Positions 35,928 through 47,549 of a stretch of DNA of 64,000 nucleotides are shown here, piece by piece. The stretch covers positions 7,874,001 to 7,938,000 of the forward strand of contig NC_068565.1 of NCBI RefSeq assembly GCF_025698545.1, read 5' to 3'. A model generated the notes under the pieces. It had not been told where the DNA came from, searched no databases, and was given only the letters and a program-made list of their open reading frames with translations. The position numbers and the translations under genes were made by a program. The stretch comes from Gossypium raimondii (lineage: Eukaryota; Streptophyta; Magnoliopsida; Malvales; Malvaceae). Position 1 is the stretch's first letter. The number at the start of each line of letters is the position of its first letter.

Positions 35928-36860
35928 GTTCAGGTTGATGGATAATTAAAAGTCCACTTATGTTCGCGTTTTGAGTGGAAATAAGAAAAATCATTCCATT
36001 GGATTGAGGTAGAATGTCTCAACTTTATATTTTGGGCAAACTAATTAGTGGTCATCTAACTTTTAGAATATTTTTATTTTGGTCACTTCAAAAAGAATTT
36101 TTATAGTTTCATCATCATCGTTAGAGAAATTTACCGTTTTAGTCACTCAAACGTTAAATCTCTAATAGCAGCTAATTATACATGCTTCATCATCGTTGGT
36201 TTGCTAATAATGATCTTCTTTGAGACCGTTGCAACTTTGAACTTTGATTTTTGGAGAGAAGAGATGAAAGGCTTCCCACCAAGCGAGCTATAAATTCGTC
36301 CACAAAAATTTCAAGTCATAAATTGACTTGAAAATTTAGAGTCAAATTGTATTGATAACTTGAAAAGAAGATGCAATCTCTAGATTTCTTGATTACAAAG
36401 AAAACTGATTTGATTCTTCTCTTTGATGGAGCTTCAACCCAAAGGTAATCTTAACTTGATCTTTGAATGATGCAATTTGCTTCAAAGGTCATCGATACTT
36501 GATCTTAAAGCTGAGTTTGGTAATATGTTTGTTTGAGAATTTGATTTGATTTAATTCAAGGGTCGCCGAGACTTGATATTGAATCAATGATTCCGCTTCA
36601 AGGGTTGTCGAGACTTGAATCTTGAAAACAGGTTTGAAGAGAGTTTGAATCCAATATTTAGACTTGATCTTATATGGTTGATCCCGCTTCAACTATCATG
36701 GTGACTTGCTCTTAAAACAAGTTTTGACATCTTTTTTTTTTCTCAGTTGAACAATATCAAAAGGTGATTTTCTTCATAAATAAAATTTGACTTCTTTTCC
36801 TCAATTAAACTAGATTGGAAGGTGGCTTTCTTCAACTCTTTTATTTATTATTTATCTCAT
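35928..36860. repeat. Intergenic DNA with degenerate 40-75 bp repeats
   Basis: Between 36420 and 36720 about five copies of a phrase near cttcaagggtcgtcgagact, followed by tgatctt, occur in direct orientation (about 36427, 36479, 36555, 36597 and 36687). The preceding part (36040-36180) carries gtcact-type phrases of the foldback family described at 39085-40130. No coding region was seen. Confidence 0.5.
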
Positions 36861-39084
36861 ACTAGTTTAATTAATTAGAGATAAAATAATCATTTATTAT
36901 TATCACTTAATTATTTTTAAGTCTTGATAATATACATTTTATTATTTATCTCTTAATTAATTTAAATTAATTATAAAAAATTGTATGATACAAATATGAT
37001 ATTATCATTTACATCTATAATAATTTTAACTTAATAGGTAACACTTTGTAATCGATTCAGAAAATTCTTCATCTATAAGGATCAATAGACGATAATGTCT
37101 AGTTAGGTAATACTATTAGTAGAAATTGTGTGATGTCCTTGAGTTATATTTATAATCTTTATTCAATTCTTAAATAGAAGGATAAATGTATTTCAGTTAA
37201 TTTTAATTCATGTGACGATATTGATTCCAAAGATGTCAAAATTAATCAATTAAATGAAAATAGGAGTATATAATAATTTAAGAAAAGACTCTTAGAAGAC
37301 TTGTAAATGTAAAACCAGAAAAAGGTTATGAAATGTTATTATTATAACAAAGCATGGTGTGAAAGAAGAATTGCAGGCGTTTAAAACCCACAAATTGTTG
37401 ATCATAATCGTAAATGAGACTTGTTTTCTGTTTATATGATATTACGTTTCCCATCATTTCTTTTATTTCTTAAAAATTTCATACATGAATAAGAATTACA
37501 AACAATTGAGAGCCACAAAACACTGTGGAAATAAATCAACCCACCTTACTAAAACAAAATCTCAATCCTCGACTCTCTTTAAAATTTTTAAAATTTTAAA
37601 TTTGTAAAAGTAAAATTACACTTTGATCTCCCTAAAAATGATAATTTTTTCTATTTAGTCCTTTAAAAATTACATTTTTACTATCGTAAATATTACAATT
37701 TATTTTTGGCCCCCCTAAAAAAACTTTTTGACTTCAACCCTGGTGGTAAACGTTTAAGTCGAGGTCAAGACATTATTATATTATTCAGTTAAACTACTTA
37801 GTTGGTAACTCAATTTTTGATCACCCAAAATGAAATCATTGCAATTTGGTCACCCAATTTTAAGGGGCTTTTGTTGATCACACAAATATATGTATCGTTC
37901 CAAGTAGTATAAAATATTAATCCCCTAGAGAGCTATTACTAATCAAAACACCAATCTCCAAGTATTACTCTAGAAACTATCCAAATTAATTGATAATAAT
38001 TTTTTTAACTAATTTAAAAGTAAATAAAAATAAGCAACGCAAACTAAATCAAATAAACAAAATGGCAAAACCCAAAAATTTCATCGAATGCGTTAGCAAA
38101 TTGATCTATCTCCATCCAGTTTATCCTAATAAGTTTATTATTAACTTGGGAAACTAAAATTCACTTAATTCTCTTCCGAGCAATTAAAGAACTAATTTAA
38201 TTTAACCATTGAGCTATATTCCTATGCCAATAATGTAGACTAAATTAATTAAGAACTACCCCAATTATGGCTACCCAAGGTAATCATGTATATTCCTATC
38301 CTAATTATCAATCACGGATTGGCCCATCTAATTAAGACCAAGAGTTATTCATTCTAGACCTAAAATAAAAAGTCCTCTTTCGCTTTCTTGAGGTTTTGTC
38401 AAACTAATAGTTGGCCGGACTATTATCAAAAAAGAACGATAATAAATAAATAATCTAGACTCTATTAATAATAAATAGAGATGGAAGAATGAAATCCATT
38501 GTAACCTTAGAAAATAGATTTTGTTCATGGAGAATTTGGGAAACATCTTAAAATTAAAACAATAACTAGACGTAATAAAATGAAACAAAAAGGAAAAAAG
38601 AAGGAGAAACTCTGTGTTTTCATTGGAATCCGTTAATTCTTGATGCAAGAAAGCTTAGGCGGCTCCTCTTTTTCTTCTTCTCCCCTCCTTTTTGGTTTCG
38701 TTTTTTTCCCTTTTATAATCATAAAAGGCGTAACTTTTTTTAAAAAAAATCAGGTATATGCACTTGGAGTGAAAAGTCATATGTTTGCTTTCTCTGGGCG
38801 AAGATATTTTTCGTTGAAACGGAGATTCGCCTGTCTATGTTTGTTGGGTTGAAGACATTTTCTGTTAGAACAGAAATCTGCTTATTTCATGCTATTCTTT
38901 TCCATACTTTGTCGGACCTACATTGGATAAGATCGCATCGAAAATTAGTCTGAATTAACATTATAAATATATAGTTAACTTAAAACATCAACGAAATAAA
39001 ATTCCTAAAATCTATCAAAATTAAATTATAAAATAAAATACAGTCCTACTAAAATAAGGAACAAATAACCCTAAGATATTAGAG
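36861..39084. repeat. AT-rich intergenic DNA with LTR-like remnant
   Basis: The part 37900-39080 resembles retrotransposon LTR sequence in minus orientation (many attaattaag/ccctag words, a pyrimidine-rich promoter-like stretch near 38650-38720). I found neither ends nor duplications. Short open frames at 38349-38852 are low-complexity and unsupported. Confidence 0.3.
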
Positions 39085-40130
39085 TTATTTGCTTTCATTT
39101 TAGTCATTCAAGTGTTAAATCTCTAACGACAGTTAACTATTCACATCATATCATGTTTACATTTTCATTTTGGTCACTCGACCTTTAGGTCCTTTTCGTT
39201 TTGATCACCTAGAAAATATCTTTTTTAAATATCGTTTGGGGTAAAAAAAATCAAGGATTAAAGTGAAAAGGTGGTAGATCTAAAATAATACACAAAAGCT
39301 ATGAATTTGTACTTGTTTATCTCATTACCAAAAATTTTGATTTTTTAATATTGAAAATTTAAATTTTAAAACATCAAGATAAATTGAATAAATTGTTGAG
39401 AATTTTTATCCATTAATAATATCAATGATTTGATGCTATAATATTAAATTTAATTAATTTAATATCCTTTTAAAATTTAAAATTAACGAAAACAACTCAA
39501 ATAACTCATATTTAATAATTTTCTATGAAACTTAAATTTCTTTTGATTATATAATCTCGAATCTTCTATGCTAAGCTAAAATAAAAGGAAAATATCATTG
39601 CAATTAATTAAATTAATCAATTGTTCTTTGTTTGCGTAAATAAGTGATGAAAAAATTATGAGTTTTGTTTTGCATGGAAGATGAAACTAATTAATTTAAT
39701 TAATTGTAAGGATTTTTCTTTACTTGTAGCTTAGCAAGGAAGATTCGTGATTATATAGTAAAAAATTGGGCTTCATAGACAACAATTAAAGATAATAATT
39801 TTATTGATAATTTTTTAAAAAATTGCAAAACATCAAAATAAATTATTGAAAAATTTTTATCCATTGATAATGTCAATCGATTTGTTACTATAATTTTGAA
39901 TCTTAATATTTAATAATGTATATTTCAAAACTCAAATTTAGAATTTGGCAATATTTTTGTATTATTTTAGGTTTTAACGTTTTTCACTTTAATCCTTGAT
40001 TTTTTACCCAAAATCAATATTTAAAAAGATATTTTTAGGGTGGCGAAGATGAAAGCAATCTAAAATTGAATGACTAGAATGAAAATAATGTATATAATTA
40101 ATAACCATTAAAAATTTAAGGTTTTGTAAA
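39085..40130. mobile_element. Large inverted-repeat foldback element, about 1 kb
   Basis: The left arm has attttagtcattcaagtgtt and later atcaaggattaaagtgaaaa. The right arm has the same words in inverse order (tttttcactttaatccttga near 39990, and tgactagaatgaaaataatg). The inner arms also pair (attaattaaattaatcaatt at 39600-39620 against ttaatttaattaatt at 39690-39710). No coding capacity. Boundaries are approximate and no duplication was found. Confidence 0.6.
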
Positions 40131-41287
40131 GATTTCATTTTGTAACAACAAAATGAGTGAAAAGATAGTTTTCTAAGTTGAATGTTTTATCTGATGATAA
40201 AACGGTAAATATAGAAATGCTAATCTCGTACAATGTTTTCTTATGCAACCGCATTTGTATTCTTTACAGCAGGTTTTTGCTTTTAATTAAGTACAAACTT
40301 TTACTTTTATTCTTAAAAAAATACATCTTATTTATATTAAATGAATTTTTATAAAAATATGTTAGCTAAATTCCACGATCGGCAGCGTGGGGAGCTGCAT
40401 GATGCATACCTGGAATTTAGAGATTTCATCTTATTAGATACAATGATAATCAAATTTAAATTTCGAGATTAATTTCAGTGTAAGTCAAACTATATGGAAA
40501 GAGATTTTACTAAAATCTCTAATCCCTTCAGTACGTTAATTGTTTATGCATGTCACAGAATTTTCATTTTTAACTTAATTTCGAAAATATTAATTGAACT
40601 TAACATTAAAAATGATTGTATAAAACAGTAATGTCACATCATCTGTTATTTTTTTAATAATTTAATGTCACATTAATATTTTATTCTGAATTTTAACATC
40701 TTCATCTTAAAAAAATTATATAAAATCTTAAAATTCAGGACTAAAAAGAATACAATTCTTTCTCTTCCATCCAATTCTTTACTTTAATTAATTAAAACAT
40801 TAAAAATCCAACTAATACATGTCTTCCATCCAATTCTTACAACGTTTGACTGAAAATGATCTGGCCAGCTAGGAGTGCCAGATGTGTCAAATCATTTGGG
40901 TGGGTCATCTGCTAATAGGTCCCTCCGCTGTAACGCAATCATTTTTGCCCCTCAATAAATCCAAAACAACTTTCTCCATTTGAGCTACTTTGGCAGAAAA
41001 GGTAATTAAAGAATTTATTTTGTCCTATTTTCTCAGAAAATTCTCTTCTTTAAATATTTTCTTCCGACAGTAATTCCAAATAAAGCTAAGTTCTAATCTT
41101 CAAAGCCTATAGACATAAAGGAATTTTAAAAAAAAAAAATCAAGAGTCTAAACTGCGGAAGGTGAAATGGTATATATGCCCCTCAGTTACTACTATTACA
41201 ACATCGGCATTTGAGTGGGGGGTACTTGGAGAGTTTCATATCTTTTTAACTGCAACATGCAACCGTTGCTTACCTATATTAACTAAA
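40131..41287. other. AT-rich intergenic DNA
   Basis: Nothing beyond AT-rich sequence and isolated short motifs. No gene or bounded repeat was recognised. Confidence 0.5.
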
Positions 41288-41424
41288 GGTGGATTTGAAT
41301 GGGCGATTGGGTGCAGTGCGATACGTTTAACTTACTTTTTGTCTCACGCTACAGTATCTAATCTCACCGCCACTACTATTTTTACACTAACCGCAGGTAA
41401 ACGCACCGCCCATCAAAACACACC
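41288..41424. mobile_element. Small GC-richer foldback MITE
   Basis: 137 bp starting ggtggatttgaatgggcg. Reverse-complemented from the right it starts ggtgtgttttgatgggcggt. The two halves can form a hairpin. The GC content stands out against the AT-rich flanks. No clean duplication is visible. The open frame across it is chance. Confidence 0.65.
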
Positions 41425-41889
41425 TTAAACGTAGAAGATTGAGTACCCTCCCATGGGTTAATTAACCCTAGTTTATGATCATCATTGCGATTAGGGTTAG
41501 GGTTTTGATAAAAGAATAATAATTTTGCTTGCCTTAGAGCAACATCCAAATCTAAACAAGAAAGATTGGGATTGATTGATCTTTTGTCCACACAACAATT
41601 TGGTAGGGTATCCAATTTCTTGTCTCAGTTATTTCATTTTTTTTCCCATTTTGCTTGTGAGAAAAGAAAAGAAAATTCAATTCCTAAATAGTATGACATT
41701 TTAGTTTATTTTATTGCTAATTTTTTTTCTGAGATGTAATAATTAGGGGAAGTGTCAGACAAAATTATTTTGCATCTTATCTTAGAATGATTAGAAGTAT
41801 GATATTGGGAACTTGTAATATGATCCAATATATTATTGTGTAGATTAGAAACAAAACAACAGCGTAATTACTAATATGATAATGTTCAA

Positions 41890-42679
41890 ATTAATAGACT
41901 TTTAATTCATTTTCAATTTTGTTTATCCTACGCTACGTTTTAGTCACTTATATTTAAAATGTTACGTTTTAGTCACTTACATTATCGCATTGTAACATTT
42001 TAGTCACTGAGCCATTATTACCGTTAACGGTGTAATGATAAGGTGACGTGACACGTTAAATCATCATTCAAACAAAAAATTTATGTTAATTTATACAATC
42101 AGTCCCCATATTTTTTCGTTTTAAGCAATTTAATTTTTTTTCCTTTAATATTCTTTTAATTTTCCTTTTTTTCTTTTCTTTTTCATTCTCTTTTGTTTCT
42201 CCCTCTGTTTTCCTCCCTTCTCTATTTCTTTTAATGTAATTTTTCTATGTTAACCATTTGTTAAAACTAGCCACTATAATTTTTAATTTTTTGAACAATT
42301 TGATTTTTTTCGAGTGAGGCAAGCTTGTGGACTAGTTTTAACAAATGGAAAACATAGAAAAACTACGTCAAGAGAAATGGAGAAGAGAGGAAAGCAGAAG
42401 GAGAAGAAGAAAAAGATAATGCCAAAGAAAAAAAGAAAAAAGGAAAGTTAAAAGAACATAAAAGAAAAAAAATTAAATTGCTCAAAACAAAAGACCAATT
42501 GTAGAATTTAACCTAGAATTTTAGTTTGAAATGATGATTTATAGTGCCATGTCAGCTTAACGGTAATTAACAGCTCAGTGACTAAAATGTTACAACACGG
42601 TAACGTAACATTTCAAACATAAGTGACTAAAATGTAACTTGAGGCAAACAAAAGTGGCCATTTTAATAATTTATCCTTA
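41890..42679. mobile_element. Long inverted-repeat element, about 790 bp
   Basis: The two arms share, in inverse orientation, ttttagtcactta, gtaacattttagtcact, ttaccgttaa, gcaatttaattttttt and gttttaacaaatgg, meeting near 42290. The arms differ by substitutions and small gaps, so this is an old foldback (MITE-like) element. A transcript across it would form a long hairpin. The exact ends and target duplication are not clear. Confidence 0.72.
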
Positions 42680-43372
42680 ATTTTTATAAAAGCATTTTCA
42701 ATTAATCATATACTATTGCCCTATTCAAGTGAATGAAAAGTAAAAAAAGTAAATAATTTGATAATATATATTTTTCTCCAAATAGTATGTATAAAATCTG
42801 AACCAAATACATACCATTTTTTTCATAAAAGAGATTTGGTTGATTTATTTGTTTAATTTAATTGAAGCTTACCAATAAAAGTATCATGGAGATCCTTATA
42901 TTAAAAGTTGGATTGCATTTTGTTTCCTTTATTAAAAATGAGCAAATTAGTCCCTATAAGTTAGATCCAAAAGCAAATTAAAATTTTATTCATTTCAAAT
43001 GTTAAAACTACTCACTTGTATGACAAAAAAAGTACATGTAACATGTAATTATCGATTATTTTATCAATCATCCCAATTTTAATAATACAAATTAATAAAA
43101 TTTTTAACATGAAATACTAGTTTAATTTTTAATCTAACGTATAATAACTAATTTATCTATTTTTAATAAAGGAAACAAAATTAATTAAAGCGGAAATCAA
43201 ATTGACATCACCACCTTTAAAATAAATAAATTGGCCCCATTCACCAACAAAGGACAAAAGAGTCATTCCAATTTTCCTAACCATTTATTAAAGTCCTTTT
43301 CCTTTCCTTTTCTTTTCTTTTTTTTTTATTATTTATTTTCGTATCTCCTTTTCCCAATCTTTCTATGCATTC
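42680..43372. other. Upstream region of the DUF538 gene
   Basis: AT-rich DNA, with a pyrimidine-rich stretch (cctttcctttccttttcttt, 43295-43335) directly before the DUF538 start, a typical plant leader. No clear TATA box was picked out. Confidence 0.4.
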
Positions 43373-44390
43373 ATGGCTATTCTGAGAAACAAAAAGAGCA
43401 GCAGCGTCTATACCTTCGTATTTTCATTATTTCCCTTACTCTTCTGTATTTCTCATTCCACTTCCATCCATGATGTTCTAGTTTCAAGGGGATTACCAGC
43501 AGGGCTACTCCCAATGGAAGTGAAATCGTATACACTAGCAGAAGATGGAAGCCTAGAAGTATTGTTGGATGGACCATGCTTGACCAAGTATGAAAACAGG
43601 GTGTTGTTTGACAGCGTAGTGAGGGCTAACCTTACCTATGGCAGCCTCATTGGGGTGGTTGGGCTAACCCAAGAAGAACTATTCCTTTGGTTACCTGTAA
43701 AAGATATCATAGTAGATGACCCTAAATCTGGTCTCATCTTGTTTGACATTGGTGTTGCTCATAAACAACTCTCCTTATCTCTCTTTGAAGAACCTCCTCA
43801 CTGTAAACCTCAAGGTAAACCATTCTCTTTCCTAATTTTCTCATCTTCCGAAACTGAAAATCTTTTCATTAAAGAAAGTAGGGTCATAGCTTCAATAGTA
43901 GGATTTTTTATTATAAATTATAACTTCATTTTGTTGGTGCGTTTAATGTTTAGATAAATTCTGATTTTGTGGTTAGTTAGGTAGGGTTATTATATTCTTA
44001 GTAAATAAAAATGTTTTTTTCTTTTGATTGTATCGATAAAAATGAGGTGATATTGATTTAAATTCAAACAGTTAGATATAATCATAATTTAAAAAAAAGA
44101 TTTTAGATTTTAATTTAATTATGTTTAGAATTATTTATAATCTCTTTTCACTTGTAAATAAAAACACAAAGCGTTTTAACATGCTTAAACCTACATTTTG
44201 TGTCTATGCCCGGTGAAAACTCAATCCGCATTACTTACTAACAAAAGAAAAATGAAATTAAAAATCCGTTGAAAAAATTGAATTTAAAATTTTGTTTGTT
44301 GGTTATAGTTCAACTAATAATGTGAAGGTTTTGGCAGGGATGTTGAAGAATCAAGGGAGAAAGGAGAAAGGATTGGAGGCTGTGAGATAG
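43373..44390 (+). CDS. DUF538 family protein
   Basis: Two exons, 43373-43814 and 44338-44390, separated by a 523-bp intron with a caag|gtaaac donor and a ttggcag|gg acceptor. The joined product is 164 residues. Residues 13-28 form a hydrophobic signal peptide or anchor, with possible cleavage near 30. The DUF538 domain (about 32-143) includes the family's opening HDVLVSRGLPAGLLP (33-47), a central GSLIGVVGLTQEELFLWLPV and DDPKSGLILFDIGV. The short basic tail comes from exon 2 (GMLKNQGRKEK). Members of this plant-specific family include Arabidopsis SVB, linked to trichome growth; the biochemical role is unsettled. The start is the first ATG before the signal peptide. If the intron were retained, translation would run on in frame to a stop near 43957, replacing the tail. 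Length and motifs are normal, so the gene looks functional. Confidence 0.9.
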
Positions 44391-45137
44391 AAAAAAAATT
44401 CCAAGCACATAATTAATTAGGTTTTTCTTTTAATTAGAGGTATAATACAAACAATTTTAGTTTCTGTTTAAGAGTTGTAAAGAAGTGTTACTTTCAATCT
44501 GGCTTCCATTTTCTTTTGTTTTAAATTTATATTATTTTATTAGTGTAATAGTAAGATATATTACACTTTATAACAAAAATACTGTTTAAATATTAGAAAA
44601 TCGATATATCAATTTTTTATAAATTCGTAGTCTACTTTCAAAATGGAAGATGTATTTGATCTTCTAAATATTCGAAGATTCAGATGGTCTGAAATATATA
44701 TTAATTTGGTATCAAAGTTAAATAAAACATTTTTTTCTGAGTAGTTTAATCAAATTTTAAACCAAAGAAAAAGAAAAATGAAAAAGCCCACCTTCCCCTT
44801 CACCACCAAATTTGCTACGCGGGAAAAGTGGGTTTACCATTAAACGAACCCACAAGCAGCTACGTGTAAGGGCGCATGAACCATTTTTGCACCCTTCTAT
44901 TTATTTGTTTGTTGTTTGATTTTGTTTTTGGCATTATTATCATCAGTCTTTGCATTCCTCTTGGACTTTTCCCTGTTCTTTTTCTTTTTTTTTTCATTTC
45001 TTAATTCTAGCTAAAACTATTTGATACAAATTTGTAGAGATTTTTAGATTTCACAAGTGAGTTGAGAGTGTGATTTAGTGTATAGTAAAAATATAAAAAA
45101 TTTATTACATAAATAAATAAATGTGACACTTGTCATA
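44391..45137. other. Downstream region of the DUF538 gene
   Basis: Includes the presumed 3' UTR with possible polyadenylation signals in AT-rich sequence. A CT-rich and GC-mixed stretch lies at 44780-44900. No further gene was recognised. Confidence 0.4.
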
Positions 45138-45142
45138 TCCTT

Positions 45143-47438
45143 TGTCAAAACCTTTTTTTTTTTTGTAAAAGGGGCCGATTTAAAAACGAAAATGGAGTCA
45201 CCACAAATCCTTTTTATTTAGGTGTGATCGGATCATCTCATAATTTAATCATTTTAATAAAAGTTTAAATTTACTAAAACGATAATTTTTTTTGGTCTAC
45301 AAAATCTAGAAAACGGGTTCGGGAGTCGGTTACACACGAGGAAGGATTAGCACCCTCGATATGCCCAAAATTGTTACCTAGTTAATTACTTAATGTCTTA
45401 ATGTCAAAACTTGAAATTTTGAAAAGATTTTAAAATACGATCCTTTTTTATTAATGTTAATTTTAAAACTGCTTGAATAAATCTAAAAGAATGTTAAAGA
45501 CCCTCTCGTCTCGAGTTAACGAAATGTCACATCCCGTAAGTTAGGACACGACACTTGGAACCCTTGAGAATAAGCTTGCCTTTAATTTGAAATTTCATGT
45601 ATTTTGAAAATTTAAAGGATATTTTACTATTTAGGTTTAACAAGAAAATTGAAACCCCGTAAGTTAGGGTACGATTTCTCGAATCTCCAAAACGCGAAAT
45701 ATTGCCTTATTTTAAAAATTTTCTTTTTTTGAATAATAGCGAATACAATACTTAAACGAGGTGCATTTATTTTATTAGGGATAAAATAAAGCAGTTTATT
45801 ATAGGTGTAAAAAGTTAAACTCAACTTTTGAAGTGATGAAATGAGATGGAATGATAATATAGAACATGGAATAGCGATTTATGAATAAAATGTTACATTA
45901 ATGAATAACAATAATATGAAAATACGAATAAACAAATTATAGTACACATAATGACAATAATCACACAATGTACATCATTTTAATACCAATTAATAATAAA
46001 AGACAAATGAAATAAAATAATATACAAAAACAATTTAAAGTAAATAATATAAAAGTTTAAAATAAATAATATATGAAAAATTTAAAATAAATAAATAAAT
46101 AACAAATTTACAAAAAGTTGAAATCAAACAGGTTAGGGACTAAATCAAAATAAAAATGAAATTTAAATACAAATTATGACAAAATAAACAAATGAGGACT
46201 AAAATATAAAAATGCGAAAACATAGAGGACCAAATAAAATAAAAAAACCAAATCCTAGACACGTGTCCATTTTCTAGCGCGTCAGTGAGCCGGGGTACAA
46301 AACCGGTCGTGCGCGTACAAAACGTGGATCCCCCAGAAGCGGGTCGAGTCGTGCGCGGGTCGCGTCTAAGCGATGCCATTTAGCGTCTGGGGCAAGGGTA
46401 CAAAACGACAACATTTTGCTAAGGCTATTTAAGTTAAAAAAAAAATTAGAAAAATCATTTTAGCCCTTTTTTTTTAAACTTTCAAAAACATCTCAAACTC
46501 TTTCTCCCTCTCCCCTAAATCCGGCCAATAGGGCCACTGTTCGTCCGTCATGGCCACCGACTGACGACAGCGTTGACCTCAGTGTACGGCGGCCGAAGCC
46601 CAAAAAAAAAGGGCTATTTCGACCGTTTCGACCTCCTTAAGCCCGTTTTGAGGCCGAAACTTCCTATAATCAAACGAGGATGCCCAGACAAGCAAAGGAC
46701 CCCTCGACTTCCAGTCACCTTTCATCGGAGGTGCCTACCTCAGACATCCACGACGATGGAGCACAACCCTTAGGTACGCCTCTTTTAGACTTTTTCTTTT
46801 TTTTATTCTAAGCCTTCTTATTTAAAAAAAAATAAAAAGAAAAGAGAAAACATAAAGAAATCAGGAAAAGATCAAAACCACCACCTTTTAAAACTTCCAT
46901 TCTGCTTTTTGATTTACTAGTGTGTGTCAAAAAATTACAAGGAGATGTTGTGGCTTTTTTATAACCGAATTACAAGACCGTTTGCTTCTAGTTTTTTGTT
47001 GTTTTGCTATTGTTTCTACTGTCTAGTGTGTTCTTGCTTTACGCCACTTGTTGTTCTTTGCCATTTTGTTGTTTCTCTGAGTTAGGCGTGGTCAGCAGAG
47101 GAGGCGGACCTCGAGGCAGGCGCGGGCCGTTGCTTGAGGAGGAGCGGTACACATGGGGGCTAGGGTTTCTTCCTTTTTCTAAAAAGATGTTTAGGCTTTG
47201 GGCTTGTTGGGCCACTAGGGTTTTTTGTAATTTAGGCCTGTTGGGTTTGTTGTAAATGGACTTGGTATTTGACTTTTTATTCATTTGATTTTATTTATTA
47301 TTTGCATTTAGTCTTGGGCACGGGCAAAATTGGGCCATTACAGCTGCTCCTCTTTGCTCGTTGTCGTGTAACGAGAATGGAGCAAAGACTTTTAAGTAGG
47401 ACTAATTTTGCCCGGTCTCACTGAATTGGGCCATTACA
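45143..47438 (-). mobile_element. Internally deleted Ogre-type element (one LTR plus remnants)
   Basis: Flanked by perfect TCCTT duplications (45138-45142 and 47439-47443). It consists of a full LTR (45143-47342, starting TGTCAAAACC and ending GGGCCATTACA), about 80 bp of internal sequence carrying the polypurine-tract remnant, and then only the last 15 or so bases of a second LTR (attgggccattaca) before the duplication. In element orientation (minus) this is the first few bases of the 5' LTR joined to the 3' end of the internal region and the 3' LTR. Everything else is deleted. The LTR shares the conserved blocks cgggttcgggagtcggtta and gtaagttaggacac with the other Ogre-type LTRs here but is otherwise diverged. 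Confidence 0.88.
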
Positions 47439-47549
47439 TCCTTAACCCGCTTGTGGAGTCTAAAATTCTCCATTAATGATATATCAAATAATTACATTAA
47501 TTCTAAAATCATTTGTAATACTAATTCACACTACATTAATAAATGTCAT

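Noticed and set aside
46573..46773. Basic open frame in the 45-47 kb LTR
   Set aside because: Lies inside an LTR on the strand opposite to element transcription and has no domain.
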